DNA of 64,000 bases from Rhodamnia argentea (taxonomy: Eukaryota; Streptophyta; Magnoliopsida; Myrtales; Myrtaceae). This document shows, piece after piece, positions 12,301-23,275 of the stretch. Under the pieces are notes generated by a model, which saw only the letters and a program-made list of their open reading frames with translations, was not told where the DNA came from and searched no databases. Location: NCBI RefSeq assembly GCF_020921035.1, contig NC_063150.1, positions 10,912,001 to 10,976,000 of the forward strand, written 5' to 3'. Position numbers and translations under genes: made by a program. How positions within the stretch are numbered: position 1 is the first letter of the stretch; every line of letters starts with the position of its first letter.

Positions 12301-13747
12301 AACGAAAGTTGCCCTCTCAGGTAAGACAAGGAAGATATGACCAAAAAAAAGTAAGACAAGGAAGTTCCAGATTATTCTGACCTAACTAGGAAATGCAGCA
12401 CAGGTCACGGGTCATTCTGGCCAAGATCGTCGTGTCTATTATCTCCAATGGACTTTCCTATTCGTGAAAATCCTTATCCACATACCCGCAGGGCAGCTGT
12501 CTAAATCTAATTTAAAAAAAAATGGAAATGGACAAAAAAAAAAAAAAAGGAAAATGACAAAAGTAAGAAAAAGGACAAAATAAATTTAAGTCACGCACGC
12601 CATTGTGTGTGTGTGTGTGTGTGTGTGTGGAAGATTCAACTACGGATTTATTATCAACATATCTGTTGATAAGCATAACGCAGAGGGAAGTATAGTAAAA
12701 CGAGCAACGACCAACTCAGCGAAAAGCTTCTTAGTTTAAGAACTTAATTTGTCGACTATCAACATGCTTAACTTAGGTTCAATGAGATGGAAAGATTTGT
12801 AGTTATCTACGTACCAGCATAAGCCCTTTAATAATCCGGTCGGTGTAATACTCCGGTTGAGACTCCTGCAGCGCCAGCAAGTGATCCACCATAGTGTTCT
12901 TGCTCTCTAAATTACCACCACGACCGCCATTTTCATCCTTTCCCCCTCTGTGTTCTTCAATCAAGTTTTGCAAGAACGCGTCCGTTTTCTTGCTCAACCT
13001 CACCACTTTCTTCTCGAATCCCCTGAAGACCCACCTCAGAACCCCCAAGAAGTCCCCTGGATTCGAAGCGCCGCCGTACCTCTGCATCTCCGTCATCATC
13101 TCCCGGAACGATGCTGCCTCCTCGGCGTCGGTCACGTCCTGGCCGTAGTATCTCTTCCCGGCCACCATCCGCACTATGATGTTGAACGGCAGTTCGGAGA
13201 GCATCGATTGCAGCTCCACCTTTGTGAAGACCTCATCAGGCGCTTGATCGCAGGATGATATCTTGCGGAGTTTCAGGAGGAGCCGCTTGATTTCGTCCCT
13301 CCGGATGGGCAAGAAACCGTTGAGGCGGGTGGTGGAGAAGATCTCGAGGGTGCAGATGCGGCGTAGGTTGCGCCAGTGGTCTCCATAGGAGGCAGAGGCG
13401 ACGGAGGTGCAGTTGTAGCCGAGGTGCTTGCTGGCGAGAAGGGCTGGGCGGCCGGCGAGCGCGACGTCGTTTGTGGTGAAGCACTCTTCTACGGCTTCCG
13501 CCGACGAGACGACGACCACCTGGCGGGAGCCGAAGCGGAGAGAGAAGATGGGGCCGTAGGTTTGGGAGAGGGCGTGGAGGGTGTGGTGGAGGGGGAATTT
13601 CAGGAGGTGGAGGTGGCCGATGATGGGGATGGTAGGTGGACTTGGTGGGAGGCTTTTGGGTTGGTTTAGCCATCGCCACAAGAGCTTGAGAGCGATGAAG
13701 AGGAGGAGAGCCAGAGAATAGAAGGTGGAGGATGGAGAAAATTCCAT
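9335..13747 (-). CDS. Cytochrome P450, CYP81-type (gene 1), two exons
   Basis: This is a membrane-anchored haem monooxygenase expected on the ER. Exon 1 is 12815-13747 (311 codons) and exon 2 is 9335-9946, joined across a 2,868-bp GT-AG intron (donor CTG|GTACGTAG, acceptor GCAG|GTTATG), giving 514 residues. Motifs: hydrophobic anchor 9-24, PPSPP hinge 34-38, WRNLR 125-129, AGTDTS 316-321, ETLR 373-376, PERF 428-431 and a haem loop starting [10 protein letters not shown] with Cys451. Length and intron position are normal for the family. An in-frame ATG at 13867 would add 40 residues; the anchor-proximal start at 13747 is preferred. A TATA-like motif lies at 13916-13923. CYP81 enzymes act on isoflavones, lignans or indolic compounds; the substrate here is unknown. 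The gene looks functional. Confidence 0.95.
10414..11490 (+). mobile_element. Ty1/copia relic inside the intron of P450 gene 1
   Basis: An LTR-like segment at 10414-10921 (starts TGTTGAATATATG, ends GTAACA) is followed by a primer-binding-site-like AATATTAGAGC. From 10983 comes a decayed plus-strand gag: '[10 protein letters not shown]' and, after stops, '[10 protein letters not shown]', both typical of copia gag. Stops and truncation show it is dead. A second primer-binding-site-like string (TTGATATCAGAGCC, 11509-11522) hints at another LTR remnant. The element is antisense to the P450. Confidence 0.7.
11491..12814. other. Rest of gene 1 intron, including a (GT)n microsatellite
   Basis: This is AT-rich intron sequence with no reading frame I recognise. 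Pieces near 12640-12790 are shared with 41200-41340, beside the exon-1 stub at 41839, so they are probably ancestral P450 intron. A (TG)13 run lies at 12604-12629. Confidence 0.5.
12604..12629. repeat. (TG)n dinucleotide microsatellite
   Basis: Thirteen uninterrupted TG units lie in the intron of P450 gene 1. Confidence 0.9.
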
Positions 13748-13915
13748 GTCTGGGTTTTGAATTTTGGAAGGGTTTGGACAGGATGAGCAAAGATTGATGG
13801 AGTATGTTTTTTTGCCGGACACTAGTTGAGGTACACAAAAATATTTGATGTACAATACGCAGCACATTAGGAAGCAGTGCTCACTGAAAAATGAGTTTTC
13901 ATTATCTTGACTTCT

Positions 13916-13923
13916 TTTTATAT
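13916..13923 (-). promoter_or_regulatory. Candidate TATA box of P450 gene 1
   Basis: The minus strand reads ATATAAAA here, about 170 bases before the preferred ATG at 13747. A transcript starting about 30 bases further on would include the in-frame ATG at 13867 in its leader. No experimental evidence is available. Confidence 0.4.
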
Positions 13924-16332
13924 GATGGGATTCACGTAAGATACAAAGGATTCATCGATGTCAATGATCACCGTAGTTATCAATTTGCTCGGTAATTGTG
14001 GTGCAAAATAAAGTATTTGCAAAGTGGTCGGTGCTATTTACTGTCACCATGGATGGTACGGTGGTCTAGTACAAATATTAATCAAGTTGATGCAACGAGG
14101 TAACGTAAGATTTTTATGACTTGTTTGACAACGATTCTAATCCTCTAATTCTATTCTCGTAAATGATTTTGATTCTCAAATTATCTAATTCGGTAATAGA
14201 TTTGAAGCAGGAACAAGAATTGAAAAAAAAAAGGTAAAATTTTTGTTCAACAATCACTTTGGAGAAATAAATGGAGAATTAACAAAAAAATTTAAATATG
14301 TTATAATTGTGCCCATTTAAAAAAAAAAAAAAAAGATAGACAGGAAAATGACCTCTCCTTTTGGGGACGTCCCTAGATAAACGATTATTGCTAACGTTTT
14401 GTTTCTCTCTTTCTTTACCTTTTTGTGCCTTTTGTAGTGTAGTGTTTGTCCGGGGGTGGGAACAGGATATTCTTAGTAGATGATGATACAAAGTTGAGGC
14501 GTGGGGCTCAAGATTCAAGTTTACTTTCCTCATTCTTCATTTTTTTCCTTTTTGGCGACAGCCGGTGGCTGGCCGGCGATCAAGCCGATCAGACTTTTAA
14601 TTTGTTATTTAAAAGAGCAAAAAATAAAAAATAAAAATAACACATTAAAAAAACATACATTAAAAAGAATATATACGATATAGTAACTGCTCAAGAGGCA
14701 CACGAATGAGTTGACTTAACTAATAACTTTTATAAACTAAAGGATTTGGCTAAACTGATCGTCCTTCAAAAAATGACAGTGGACAGTCACTTTATGGCCA
14801 CAATTTTGATTTGTGGAAATCGATCACTTGCTGATTCGGTTTCAGCATTTTGACTCCACATTTTTCTTTTTCTTTTTTCTTTATTTACTTTATGTGTTTT
14901 TATTGTTAACTAAAATTGGAAAACAAAATCATAAGACGGCCCACACATTTACTCAATGGTGCAACTTGAACGGTACATGTCGGACGTAGACTTTTGGGCG
15001 ATAAGTATATCACGTGGATATAGAATGCGTACATGTCAAACGTGGACTTTTGGCCGACAAGTATATCATGCGAATATATGGTTCGCGTGAGTTCACACTC
15101 TCATAGACTGTCATCTTAGCTTTGCTCAATTTTTAATAACTCAAAAAAAAAAAATAGAAACATAATTATCTTTTATACTTTGTCTTCTAATTATAGCTTT
15201 CAATATAAATACATAAAAGTGAAAAAAAAGGAAATGGGGAGTCAAAATTCAAATCAAGTTTGTGTGGCAATACAGTGACCGTCCCACTGTCTGACATAGG
15301 GGGACTGTCACGTAAGCAAATTCTTAAACTAAATGAGTTATAAATGGGTTAAAATATAGGATTGTTTTTAAACTCATTTAAAACCCACACATCATAAAGT
15401 TTGCAACTCAAACCTATTAACAATTTATTTTTTAAATCTTGAGTAACTCATATTTAATAAAATGAGTTAAAAAAAAACATTTTAACACCTCTAGATGATG
15501 GGTATATATTATAAATTATACTACACCTCGCGATTTGATCTGATAGGGGCAACATAAGAATTTATAAAATTAGAGAGCAGTTATAAGCATTATCAATAGA
15601 GATTTGAAGTCTTGCTCGTCACATCTTTGATCCATTCCCAAGTGCTTTGTAGAAAGAGCTCTGCAATATGTTGGGAATGCGCCCAGCATATTGCAATGAG
15701 TGGTGCAGAAAAAACCGCCATTGCTGTTTGACTAAAGTAAAATTGATTTTGGATTTGAGCATATTTGTCGCAGTTTTTGAATTTAGGTGTTGATGGCTTC
15801 ATGGTAGGGCCAGGAAAGGAGAATGAAGATAGGAAAAAGACGAAGGATTCTTGCAGCTATAGTAGGAAAATTATTTATGAATAGTAAGAACTATTCACGA
15901 ATAGTAAAAAAGACAAAAAATACTATTCACCATAAATGTAGGAAGGCTATTGTTGAAGAACGAAGAAAAAGGGCCACGTTTGTCTTGTCTTTTATGCATT
16001 TCATTTAGTGAGATTTTAAAAAAAGAGTTCGAAATAAGGATTTAAAGTGAACATCATTTTAAATAAGAGTCTGAATGGCTCAAATCGTTTTAAATAAAGG
16101 CCTAATTGAAGGATATTTTTGTCTTTTAATCTTTTAACCTTTTTTTTTTTTTTCTGTTTTTCTTTTTTTTCTCCTCCCCTTCCCTCCCCTCCCCTCCTGT
16201 TCATCATCTCCTCCAGCACGTCTTCTTCAACAGGTCCTCCATCCCTCGCACGAACGGGAACTCCTGATTGTTGTGCAGCACGTGCGTGATCGCTGCCACC
16301 ACAGGGTTGCTCATCGCTAGTGCTCCTCCCAC
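13924..16332. other. Gene-poor intergenic DNA upstream of P450 gene 1
   Basis: AT-rich, with poly-A/T runs. A 69-codon minus-strand frame at 15593-15802 has a hydrophobic middle (AMAVFSAPLIAICWA) but no family I recognise, and it may be chance. At 16204-16338 a 44-codon minus-strand frame of balanced composition (starts MAVGGALAMSNP, contains EFPFVRGMEDLLKK) reads like a fragment of a real protein; I could not name it. Confidence 0.35.
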
Positions 16333-16501
16333 AGCCATTGAAAAACATGTTCTGACCTAGACTAATGAAAAATGTCCACAAAATACACTAACAAAAAGTT
16401 AAATTTAATGAATGTTGAAAAATATCTTTATTTGACTTTTTGTTAGTGTATTTTGTGGACATTTTTCATTAGTCTAGGTCAGAACATGTTTTTCAATGGC
16501 T
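16333..16501. repeat. Perfect 67-bp inverted repeat (snap-back) with 35-bp loop
   Basis: Bases 16333-16399 are the exact reverse complement of 16435-16501, with a 35-base loop. The left arm begins inside the coding-like fragment that ends at 16338. A loop phrase (ATTTAATGAATGTTGAAAA) recurs with one change just after the right arm (16503-16521). Perfect arms mean the inversion-duplication is recent or homogenised. Confidence 0.9.
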
Positions 16502-16521
16502 CATTTAATGAGTGTTGAAAA

Positions 16522-19370
16522 TTTGTCTTCATGAAAGATATTTCACGTGTTCTACTGTTATATGAGGACGTGAGGACGAGTGTTATATTAAGTATCCATT
16601 AGAAAGCATTCCAATATGAGATTTTCTCCCTTCGATCTTTATTTTGTGCCATTGTTCTAAATTTCCCAAAGTCATTGTTATTGTTTTGGTTTCAACATTC
16701 ACCTCCCGGCTCCTGCAATCATATCCCTAGAAGAACAGGCAAGGGGACTTACGGTGGCACAGACAGAGTCAGAGAGATGAAAATGAACATTCCACCGGAC
16801 AACTACGAAATGCCCAAGACGAAGCCGCATGAAAACGCCATTAAGATGTATACGCACTACACATACATCCTAAATGGTTTTGTTAGCCAAGGGTAGACAT
16901 ACACAAACACAGAAGATGTCAACAAGCTACTTTGAACCCAAATCTCCATTCGGGAAGCTCTCAGGATTCAACCTCTCTCAATGGACGAGGCTTATTGGTA
17001 CTCTGATGGGGCACGGGATTGAGCTTGAGGAGGAGGAACATAACTCCAGAAGGTGAAAACTCGTTGCTTTTTATGCTAATGATTCAGATGCAGAGAACAC
17101 GTCCTCGAATGATATATATTTTGCCCGGACAACCTCGTGCCATCGAGCTTGGCTGTTATTGTTTCGCCGAAAATGGTTGTCAATGAAAAGACCTTTCACC
17201 AAATTGGTTCTTCGGTTCTATTAAGAGGAGTCAGGTTCTAAGGCGATTCTGGACTGAATTAGCGAATCACAAGTAATAGATATGTTTTGTTGGAAGTTAA
17301 TCAAAGACGAATTACATAACACTTTGTCAAAATTTAATCAATGACAAGGCTAGAGCTCCAAGGCCTCAGGCGAGCCAGAGACCACCGAGACCGGCCGAAA
17401 CTAGAAGGGAAAAAAAAAAATAAACGAAAAAATTAAAAAAGATAAAGATAAAAAATAAAAAATTATTTTTTAAAAAAATGAAAAGAAAAAACAAAAAAAG
17501 AACCAAAAAAATTGTTCAAAGGATTGCAAGGAGGAAAATCAAATCCGATTTTCCATACCAAATGATAGAAAATATTTTAGGATTTTTTTTTCATATTTCA
17601 ACCAAACATTGGAAAATATTTTTCCAAAACGTCATATTTTTCGTGAAATAAATGGAGCATTATCGATACAAGTTTAATGCTATTAGTTCTCTTTTTTTTT
17701 GTCAGATTTATTTGTATTAGTTCATCAAATATTTTCGGTTACAATTTGTCAAATTCGAGTTTAATTTCATATTAATTCTTGCAAACATGGCCTCCCACTA
17801 CTGATAATCGACTAAAACATGACAATTACGATCTAAATGGCCTAAAATTGACCTTTATTTGATGGATTTCCAATTGTCGTATGCAAACGCGTCGTGAACC
17901 GGAGCGCGACACCCGGCCGAAGGAAGAAGATGAGGGCAGCACGTGAGGCAGAGAAACACCCACGCTAGCCTCTGATGCGTGTTCCGTGCCCTAGTTTTCT
18001 ATAATCGTTAATAAATTTATACTGTATGATGATATTTATCGTATGTTTCCTCTTGAACATAGAGATAAATTATATACAAGCAAAAAAAAAAAAAAAAATT
18101 CAGAAAGTAAAGCGCTGCAAACTTACTTTAATATACGAGGATGTAATTTCATTGGTCACTGTCCTTACTATGTTGCATCAGTTGTACATTCTTATCTTCC
18201 ACATATGCATGCATTTTTTTTTTTGGGCCATTTTAGACTAATGAATGTGACGTCTAAATTATATAAATGACCCATAATGGTGTTTGATACGCATTTGATA
18301 AGGGGAGCATGATTGGGAAGATTCTCATATCGTGCTACAAATGTTTGGCCACCAAAATTGGTCATATATGGTGGAATTTGAGATTTTCTCTAGCATGTAC
18401 CATAGTACAATAATTTGCTTAGCACATCCAAGTTTTTTCTATCTTCCTAAGCGATTTACATACGGTTTTGATTATTGAGTTCTACTTTTTTAGTTGCGCA
18501 TCAGCATGATCACCTTTCACATGTTGGTGATTTAGGATTAAAATTGACCAGGATAGGTTGCAAACTATTATTTAAGTGAAGTGAAAATGTACCGAAATGG
18601 TGTTAGATTTTATCAAGCATAATCAAGTCCATGTATCTATGAAATCTCTAGTTTCTTTTTTTTTTTTTTTAAATTATGACATCTCTAGTTTGCAAAGTAA
18701 GATGTTCTCCCATACTTTACTTGGGTTTCTAATCGGCCTGTAATATATTATTGGTGGCTCCTAAATGAATTGAATTGCATGTTTAATTAATTAATTAATC
18801 AAAACTCTAGAGTTGCAATTGGGATGGATCTTGGGAGTGTCCACGCTAAGTCTTTGGCTTAGTAATCCATTGTGGCGGTTCACCTTTGAAAAGAACCCAA
18901 CAAGTGTCAGCTCTGTTGACACTTCAGCTCAACCCTCAAAAAGGATTTAGGAGGAGAAGGCTGATCTCTTACCTCCGGACGTCGAGAGAGGCGTTGCGAG
19001 GAGAGACTCTTATTGAAATCTTGAGGCCATTGGGTTGCGTTCATTTTTCATATTTGCAAATCATTTAAGTTGCTCTTAGTTTATCTAAGCCTTTTTTCTG
19101 ATTAAAAACAATATTTGAGTACGTCAAATAATATCAATGAACGATGGTATTCATGTACAAATGCTAGTAATTTAGTTTTTATTTATTTTACGACAGGATT
19201 ATGACTTTCGCAAGCTATATAAGTAAAATAAATATAAATTAGTTAGAACTAACACAAGTAAACATAACCAAACGGCCTCTTTCTTTATCTTGATTTTACC
19301 TCAAATATGAGTTTATCAATTCATATAATCTTCAAGCTTCAAGTATGGAATGCAATTTAAGTCCTAAAAT
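16522..19370. other. Intergenic; possible coding remnant at about 16675-17056
   Basis: Two adjacent plus-strand frames (16675-16896 and 16874-17056) overlap in different frames and contain protein-like text (YTHYTYILNGF, then FNLSQWTRLIGTLM). This could be a frameshifted exon, but I recognise no family. The remainder is AT-rich, with a MITE-like fragment at 17340-17700 and poly-A/T runs. Confidence 0.3.
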
Positions 19371-20338
19371 TGTTCAGGTGGTGTGATTGGCCCAAAAAGA
19401 TGTAATTAGTAAATAGATACTTTCAATTGTCGCTTCTCGGTCTCCTATCGTAACCATCTTTAGGGTTACCCACTTACCTAGTATTCTGCTGCCACGTAGT
19501 CATTATCTGGTAGGAGGATTTTGACTGCATGGTTGAGAAGAAAGGTCTAGGACTTGATTGATTTCTTTCTCTAATATTGGAATTGACTGAAAAAGTATAA
19601 AACAAGCCATAAATTTATTGCTTTGATATCAATTCAATTATAAATCTTTTAATTTGACAAATTTAGTCGTAAACCAATCATACCGATACCAATTGAGTCC
19701 ACTCGGCCAATTTAGGTCGAAAGTTGATGTGGATTTCGGCTATCTTACGTGTCACGATATATGCTGACGTGAACACTTTTTATCATTTTAATAGTTTATT
19801 TTATTATTATTATTATTATTATTTTGCTATCTTTTTCTTTCATGGCCATGGCTGGGAACGGCTGGTCTTGATTGAGCGAGTGCCATAGGCAAGGGTCGGC
19901 CAAGGGCAAAAAATCAAAAAGAAATGTAAAAAATTATTAAAAAATATCAATGTCAGCATCAACATTCACGTCAGCAATTTCTAACATAAATTGGTCGGAT
20001 AAACTCAATTGCTACCAATGTGAAAAGGTTTAGGACTTAAATGATTCAATTGAAAGGTTCGTGTCTGAATTGATACCCCAATACCATAGGTTTATAACTC
20101 TTTTAGTACTTTTTCCTTACATTTGACCTATCTCCGATTTCCGTCTTAAAGAGACCACCTCGCTGGAAAGTTGTTGAAAAAAGGGGCCTGCAATGTCCGC
20201 CAAACATGCATATTTCTTTAGCTGCGGTTAGGAAGTAAAACAGAAGCAATCAATCCTAGCACACGGTTACTTCATTTAAACCGACCTCTTATTGGAAACT
20301 ACATCGTAAAAGGGCCACACTCGTACATCATGACATGA
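19371..20338. repeat. 3' flank of P450 gene 2 (duplicated at 33130-33546), with an inserted MITE
   Basis: Text flanking gene 2 on its 3' side matches the 3' flank of gene 3, for example 'TTTTGACTGCATGGTT' in both. The two diverge where about 530 bp is inserted at about 19584-20116, listed separately. Confidence 0.75.
19584..20116. mobile_element. MITE inserted in the gene 2 copy of the block duplication
   Basis: The left end (ACTGAAAAAGTATAAAAC...) is an imperfect inverted repeat of the right end (...TTTTAGTACTTTTTCC), and the arms extend about 90 bases. The core holds poly-T, an ATT microsatellite (19802-19822) and GC-rich text. At the equivalent place near 33330 in the gene 3 copy the flanks are contiguous, so this looks like an insertion after duplication. 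Confidence 0.7.
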
Positions 20339-22461
20339 TTAAGAGAGAACTCCAGTCGTCATTTCTCGTGCTTTGCACAAAGCCTCCAATGGCTTTTCTT
20401 TGGGCATTGTCACACCTTCAACCCCCCCTATGTCAACTTCCTCTTCACCAATCCTCTTCCATTCAAAGCATTGAATGAGCGAAGCCAAAGTCAAGCCCAC
20501 CAGTTTATGAGCCAAAGGTTCACCGGGGCATGACCTCCTCCCCATCCCAAATGGCAACATCAACCTATTCGTTCGACCATCGCCACTCTCAAACCTTTCT
20601 GGCTTGAAGGCCATTGGATCGGGCCATTGTTTGGGGTCTCGGTGAATGGCCCAAGCATTAATCAGCACGATTGTCCCACGGGGCATGTCATAGCCTCCTA
20701 TTACGCACTCATCCGATGAATAGTGAGGTATCAGAAGCGGCGCAGGTGGATGTAAGCGAAGCGTCTCTGAGATAATGTTCTGTAAATAAGGTAGCTTCAA
20801 GAGATCCGATTCTTCGACCAAACGCTCCTCGCAGTGGGCATCAATCTCTGCTTTTGCCTTTTTTAAGATGTTGGGATGGTTGAACAAATTGTCAAGCGCC
20901 CACTCAATTGTAATAGATGATGCATCGGTTCCACCAATCGGTTGTATCTGTTTATTTAAAACCGTGACATTAAACTCATATCCTCTTCGAGGCTCACAAA
21001 GAAGCCTAGCGAAAAGGCACCATATCATGACTTGGATTGTGTAACTCATATATTAGGCGATTATCATCCATTGCCAGCGAATTGGATTTTAGTTAATTTT
21101 TTAAACTACAACTATCCATATCTTCTTCAAATAGTTAACTATGCATATCAATAATTATGGAGACATAGCGTGTAACAAATAAGTTCTACGGGTTAAGTAG
21201 TATATAAAAAAGAAAGCTGCTAGTCCGACGGGCTAACAGTGCGGTCGATTATTTTGTACCACACGATCTTCTAATCAATTAGTGTTTTATGCCAAACATG
21301 TGATGATAATGTGTGGATCTATGGTTGAGATTGTATCATCTTTGACAATACTGCAAGGGAAGCATTTTTCTATTAAAAAACTTAATTTTCAACATGATTT
21401 GGTAAGGTTGCCATTAAGCAATGCTTGATCCTAAAAATTTACCAACTTACGAGTAGAATCGCTGCCATGTCAATTAATCTAAGACACCACTTGACAGCAA
21501 CTTTAAAAGAAAAATCAGAAAGGGCTGATCAGAGAAATCTAGAAAAACTCACCAGCAAGAAGCCCTTGATGATCTCGTCCGTGTAATACTCCGGCTGCGA
21601 CGCCTGCTTCACCAGTAAGTGATCGATCATGCTCTTCTTCTCCACCTCACTCTCCCCCTTCTTCCGGCGCTCGTCGATCAGCCCCTGCAAGAACCCGTCT
21701 GTCTTCTTTCCAAGCTTGAACACCCTCTTTAGGTACCCGTCGTAGTCGATCCACCTCAGCAGAGGCAGGTAGTCCCCGGGGTATGAGATCCCCGAGTACT
21801 TCACGAGCTCCCTGATGATGTCCTTGAACTTGACCGCCTCCTCCACATCGCTCATGTCCTCCCCGTAGTAGCTCTTCCCCGCCATCATCCTCATGATCAC
21901 GTTGAACGCCAGCTCCGTCAGCACCGCTCTCAGCTCCACCCTCGCGAAGCCGCCGCCACTTTGGCACAATAGCAGCTTCCTCAGGAGGCGCTTGACCTCA
22001 TCCTGACGGATGCTGAGTGACACATTGAGGCGGTGCGAGGAGAAGATCTCCTCGGCGCTGATGCGGCGGAGGTTGCGCCAGTGATCGCCGTAGGAGGCAG
22101 CCATGAGGGTGGTGTTGTTGTACCCGACGAGCTTATTCACGCTGGAGGGGGGTCGGTTCGCAAGGACGAAGTCGTTCTGGGTTAAGCATTCCACGGCTAT
22201 GGACGCGGAGGAGACGACGACGACGGCGCGGGCTCCGAAGCGGAGAGAGAGGACTGGGCCGTAGACGCGAGAGAGGGCGAGGAGGGTCTGGTGGATGGGC
22301 TTCTTGAGCAGGTGGAGGTGGCCGATGACGGGGAGGGAAGGTGGGCTTGGCGGGTGGTTCTTCTTGGGCGTTCTTGTGATTAATCTGCGCAAGAGCTTGT
22401 GAGTAAATGCGATAATCATCACAGAGATTGTCAGCAAGATTAGCAAGCTGTGATTCTCCAT
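20339..22461 (-). CDS. Cytochrome P450, CYP81-type (gene 2), two exons
   Basis: Exon 1 is 21553-22461 (303 codons) and exon 2 is 20339-20947, joined across a 605-bp intron (donor CTG|GTGAGT, acceptor AACAG|ATACAA), giving 505 residues. Motifs: anchor 5-20, PPSPP 37-41, 'GDHWRNLRR' in the C-helix, GGTDAS 308-313, ETLR 364-367, PERF 419-422 and a haem loop starting FGMGRRSCPG with Cys443. The I-helix has Ala (residue 312) where most P450s have the Thr that helps activate oxygen, and GG in place of AG. Gene 3 shares the Ala. In an ER monooxygenase this can change the chemistry rather than abolish it. The start is set by the anchor and by a TATA box 47 bases upstream. No stops or frameshifts are seen; it is likely functional. 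Confidence 0.95.
21220..21400. repeat. LTR-like fragment in gene 2 intron
   Basis: This intron stretch shares phrases (GTGTGGATCTATGGTTGAGA, AAGGGAAGCATTT) with 51340-51500, the front of an LTR-like segment beside a P450 relic. It is probably a small retroelement remnant. Confidence 0.4.
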
Positions 22462-22507
22462 TTTTGTTTGGCTTTTGCTTGATTCGAGAGCTTGCGGTGA
22501 ACGTGGA

Positions 22508-22515
22508 TATTTATA
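22508..22515 (-). promoter_or_regulatory. TATA box of P450 gene 2
   Basis: The minus strand reads TATAAATA, preceded by GGGCCC, and ends 47 bases before the ATG. The same block is conserved before gene 3 (35768-35775), which supports both the promoter and the start codon. Confidence 0.75.
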
Positions 22516-22717
22516 GGGCCCGACCAGCGCATGACGGTGCCGTTATCTTAATTTTTGACGGAGCTGTTGTGGCCTTATGTTTGAATTTGCAAGAGATGGG
22601 CAACCGGCAATGACATCCTTCAGTGCAACAACAAATTGAACTACCGCTTTTAAACGGCATATACTACTCAAAAACCACATAATAACAGCTTCCAACAGCC
22701 ATGAAATTGAATCTCGA

Positions 22718-23275
22718 GAGGAAAATGACATAAATGCTATATGAACTTTGACCAAATGTGTAATGTCGCCTTTAGATTTTTAATTCATTTAATATGGTTC
22801 ATGAAGTGTTAGTAGACGTCCAATGTAGCCCTTCCATTTGATCAAAGGACAAATCGGCTGTTATTTGATGAAATTGATTATTACATGTTGAATTGGACTT
22901 TTAATAATGATGAGTCAATATGTCCCATCTTTTTATCCATCTATTTTAAAAAATTATACAAAAGGGCATTAACATGCTCATCATTATTCACGATGTGTAT
23001 TATTTTATCCTGATTTGATATGAATATCTTACTTCAATAATCTACACGTAACTTTTTGTTGTTGTTTATTATTCAAACTTAATGCTTTGGAAGCCATATT
23101 AAAAGATTTTGTTGACTTGAATTAATGAAAGGACGACATTGTACATTTTTATATAGTCTAGGGACTAGATAGAACATACACTAATAGTTTTAGAACCATA
23201 GTGAACAGATTAAAAGTCTAAAAAGAACATTACACATTGGATCAAAGGACATAGACCGTTTGCGTTATTTCCTCA
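22718..23275. mobile_element. Foldback element upstream of gene 2 (family copies at 35989 and 63285)
   Basis: Left and right arms of about 110 bases are imperfect reverse complements. They are built from phrases such as 'CAATGTAGCCC' and 'TAGGGACTAGA' alternating with GTAATGT / ACATTAC. There is no coding frame. Copies occupy the same place upstream of gene 3 and at 63285-63716. Confidence 0.7.

Noticed and set aside
12894-13865. Open frames on the plus strand and in a second minus frame across P450 gene 1 exon 1
   Set aside because: They are shadows of the GC-rich coding exon; only the frame with P450 motifs is real. The same holds at 21647-21967, 35021-35728 and 61071-61559.
13745-13867. 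Longer N-terminus for gene 1 from the in-frame ATG at 13867
   Set aside because: The extra 40 residues precede the membrane anchor and resemble no P450 leader. Not fully excluded, since the TATA-like motif lies further upstream.
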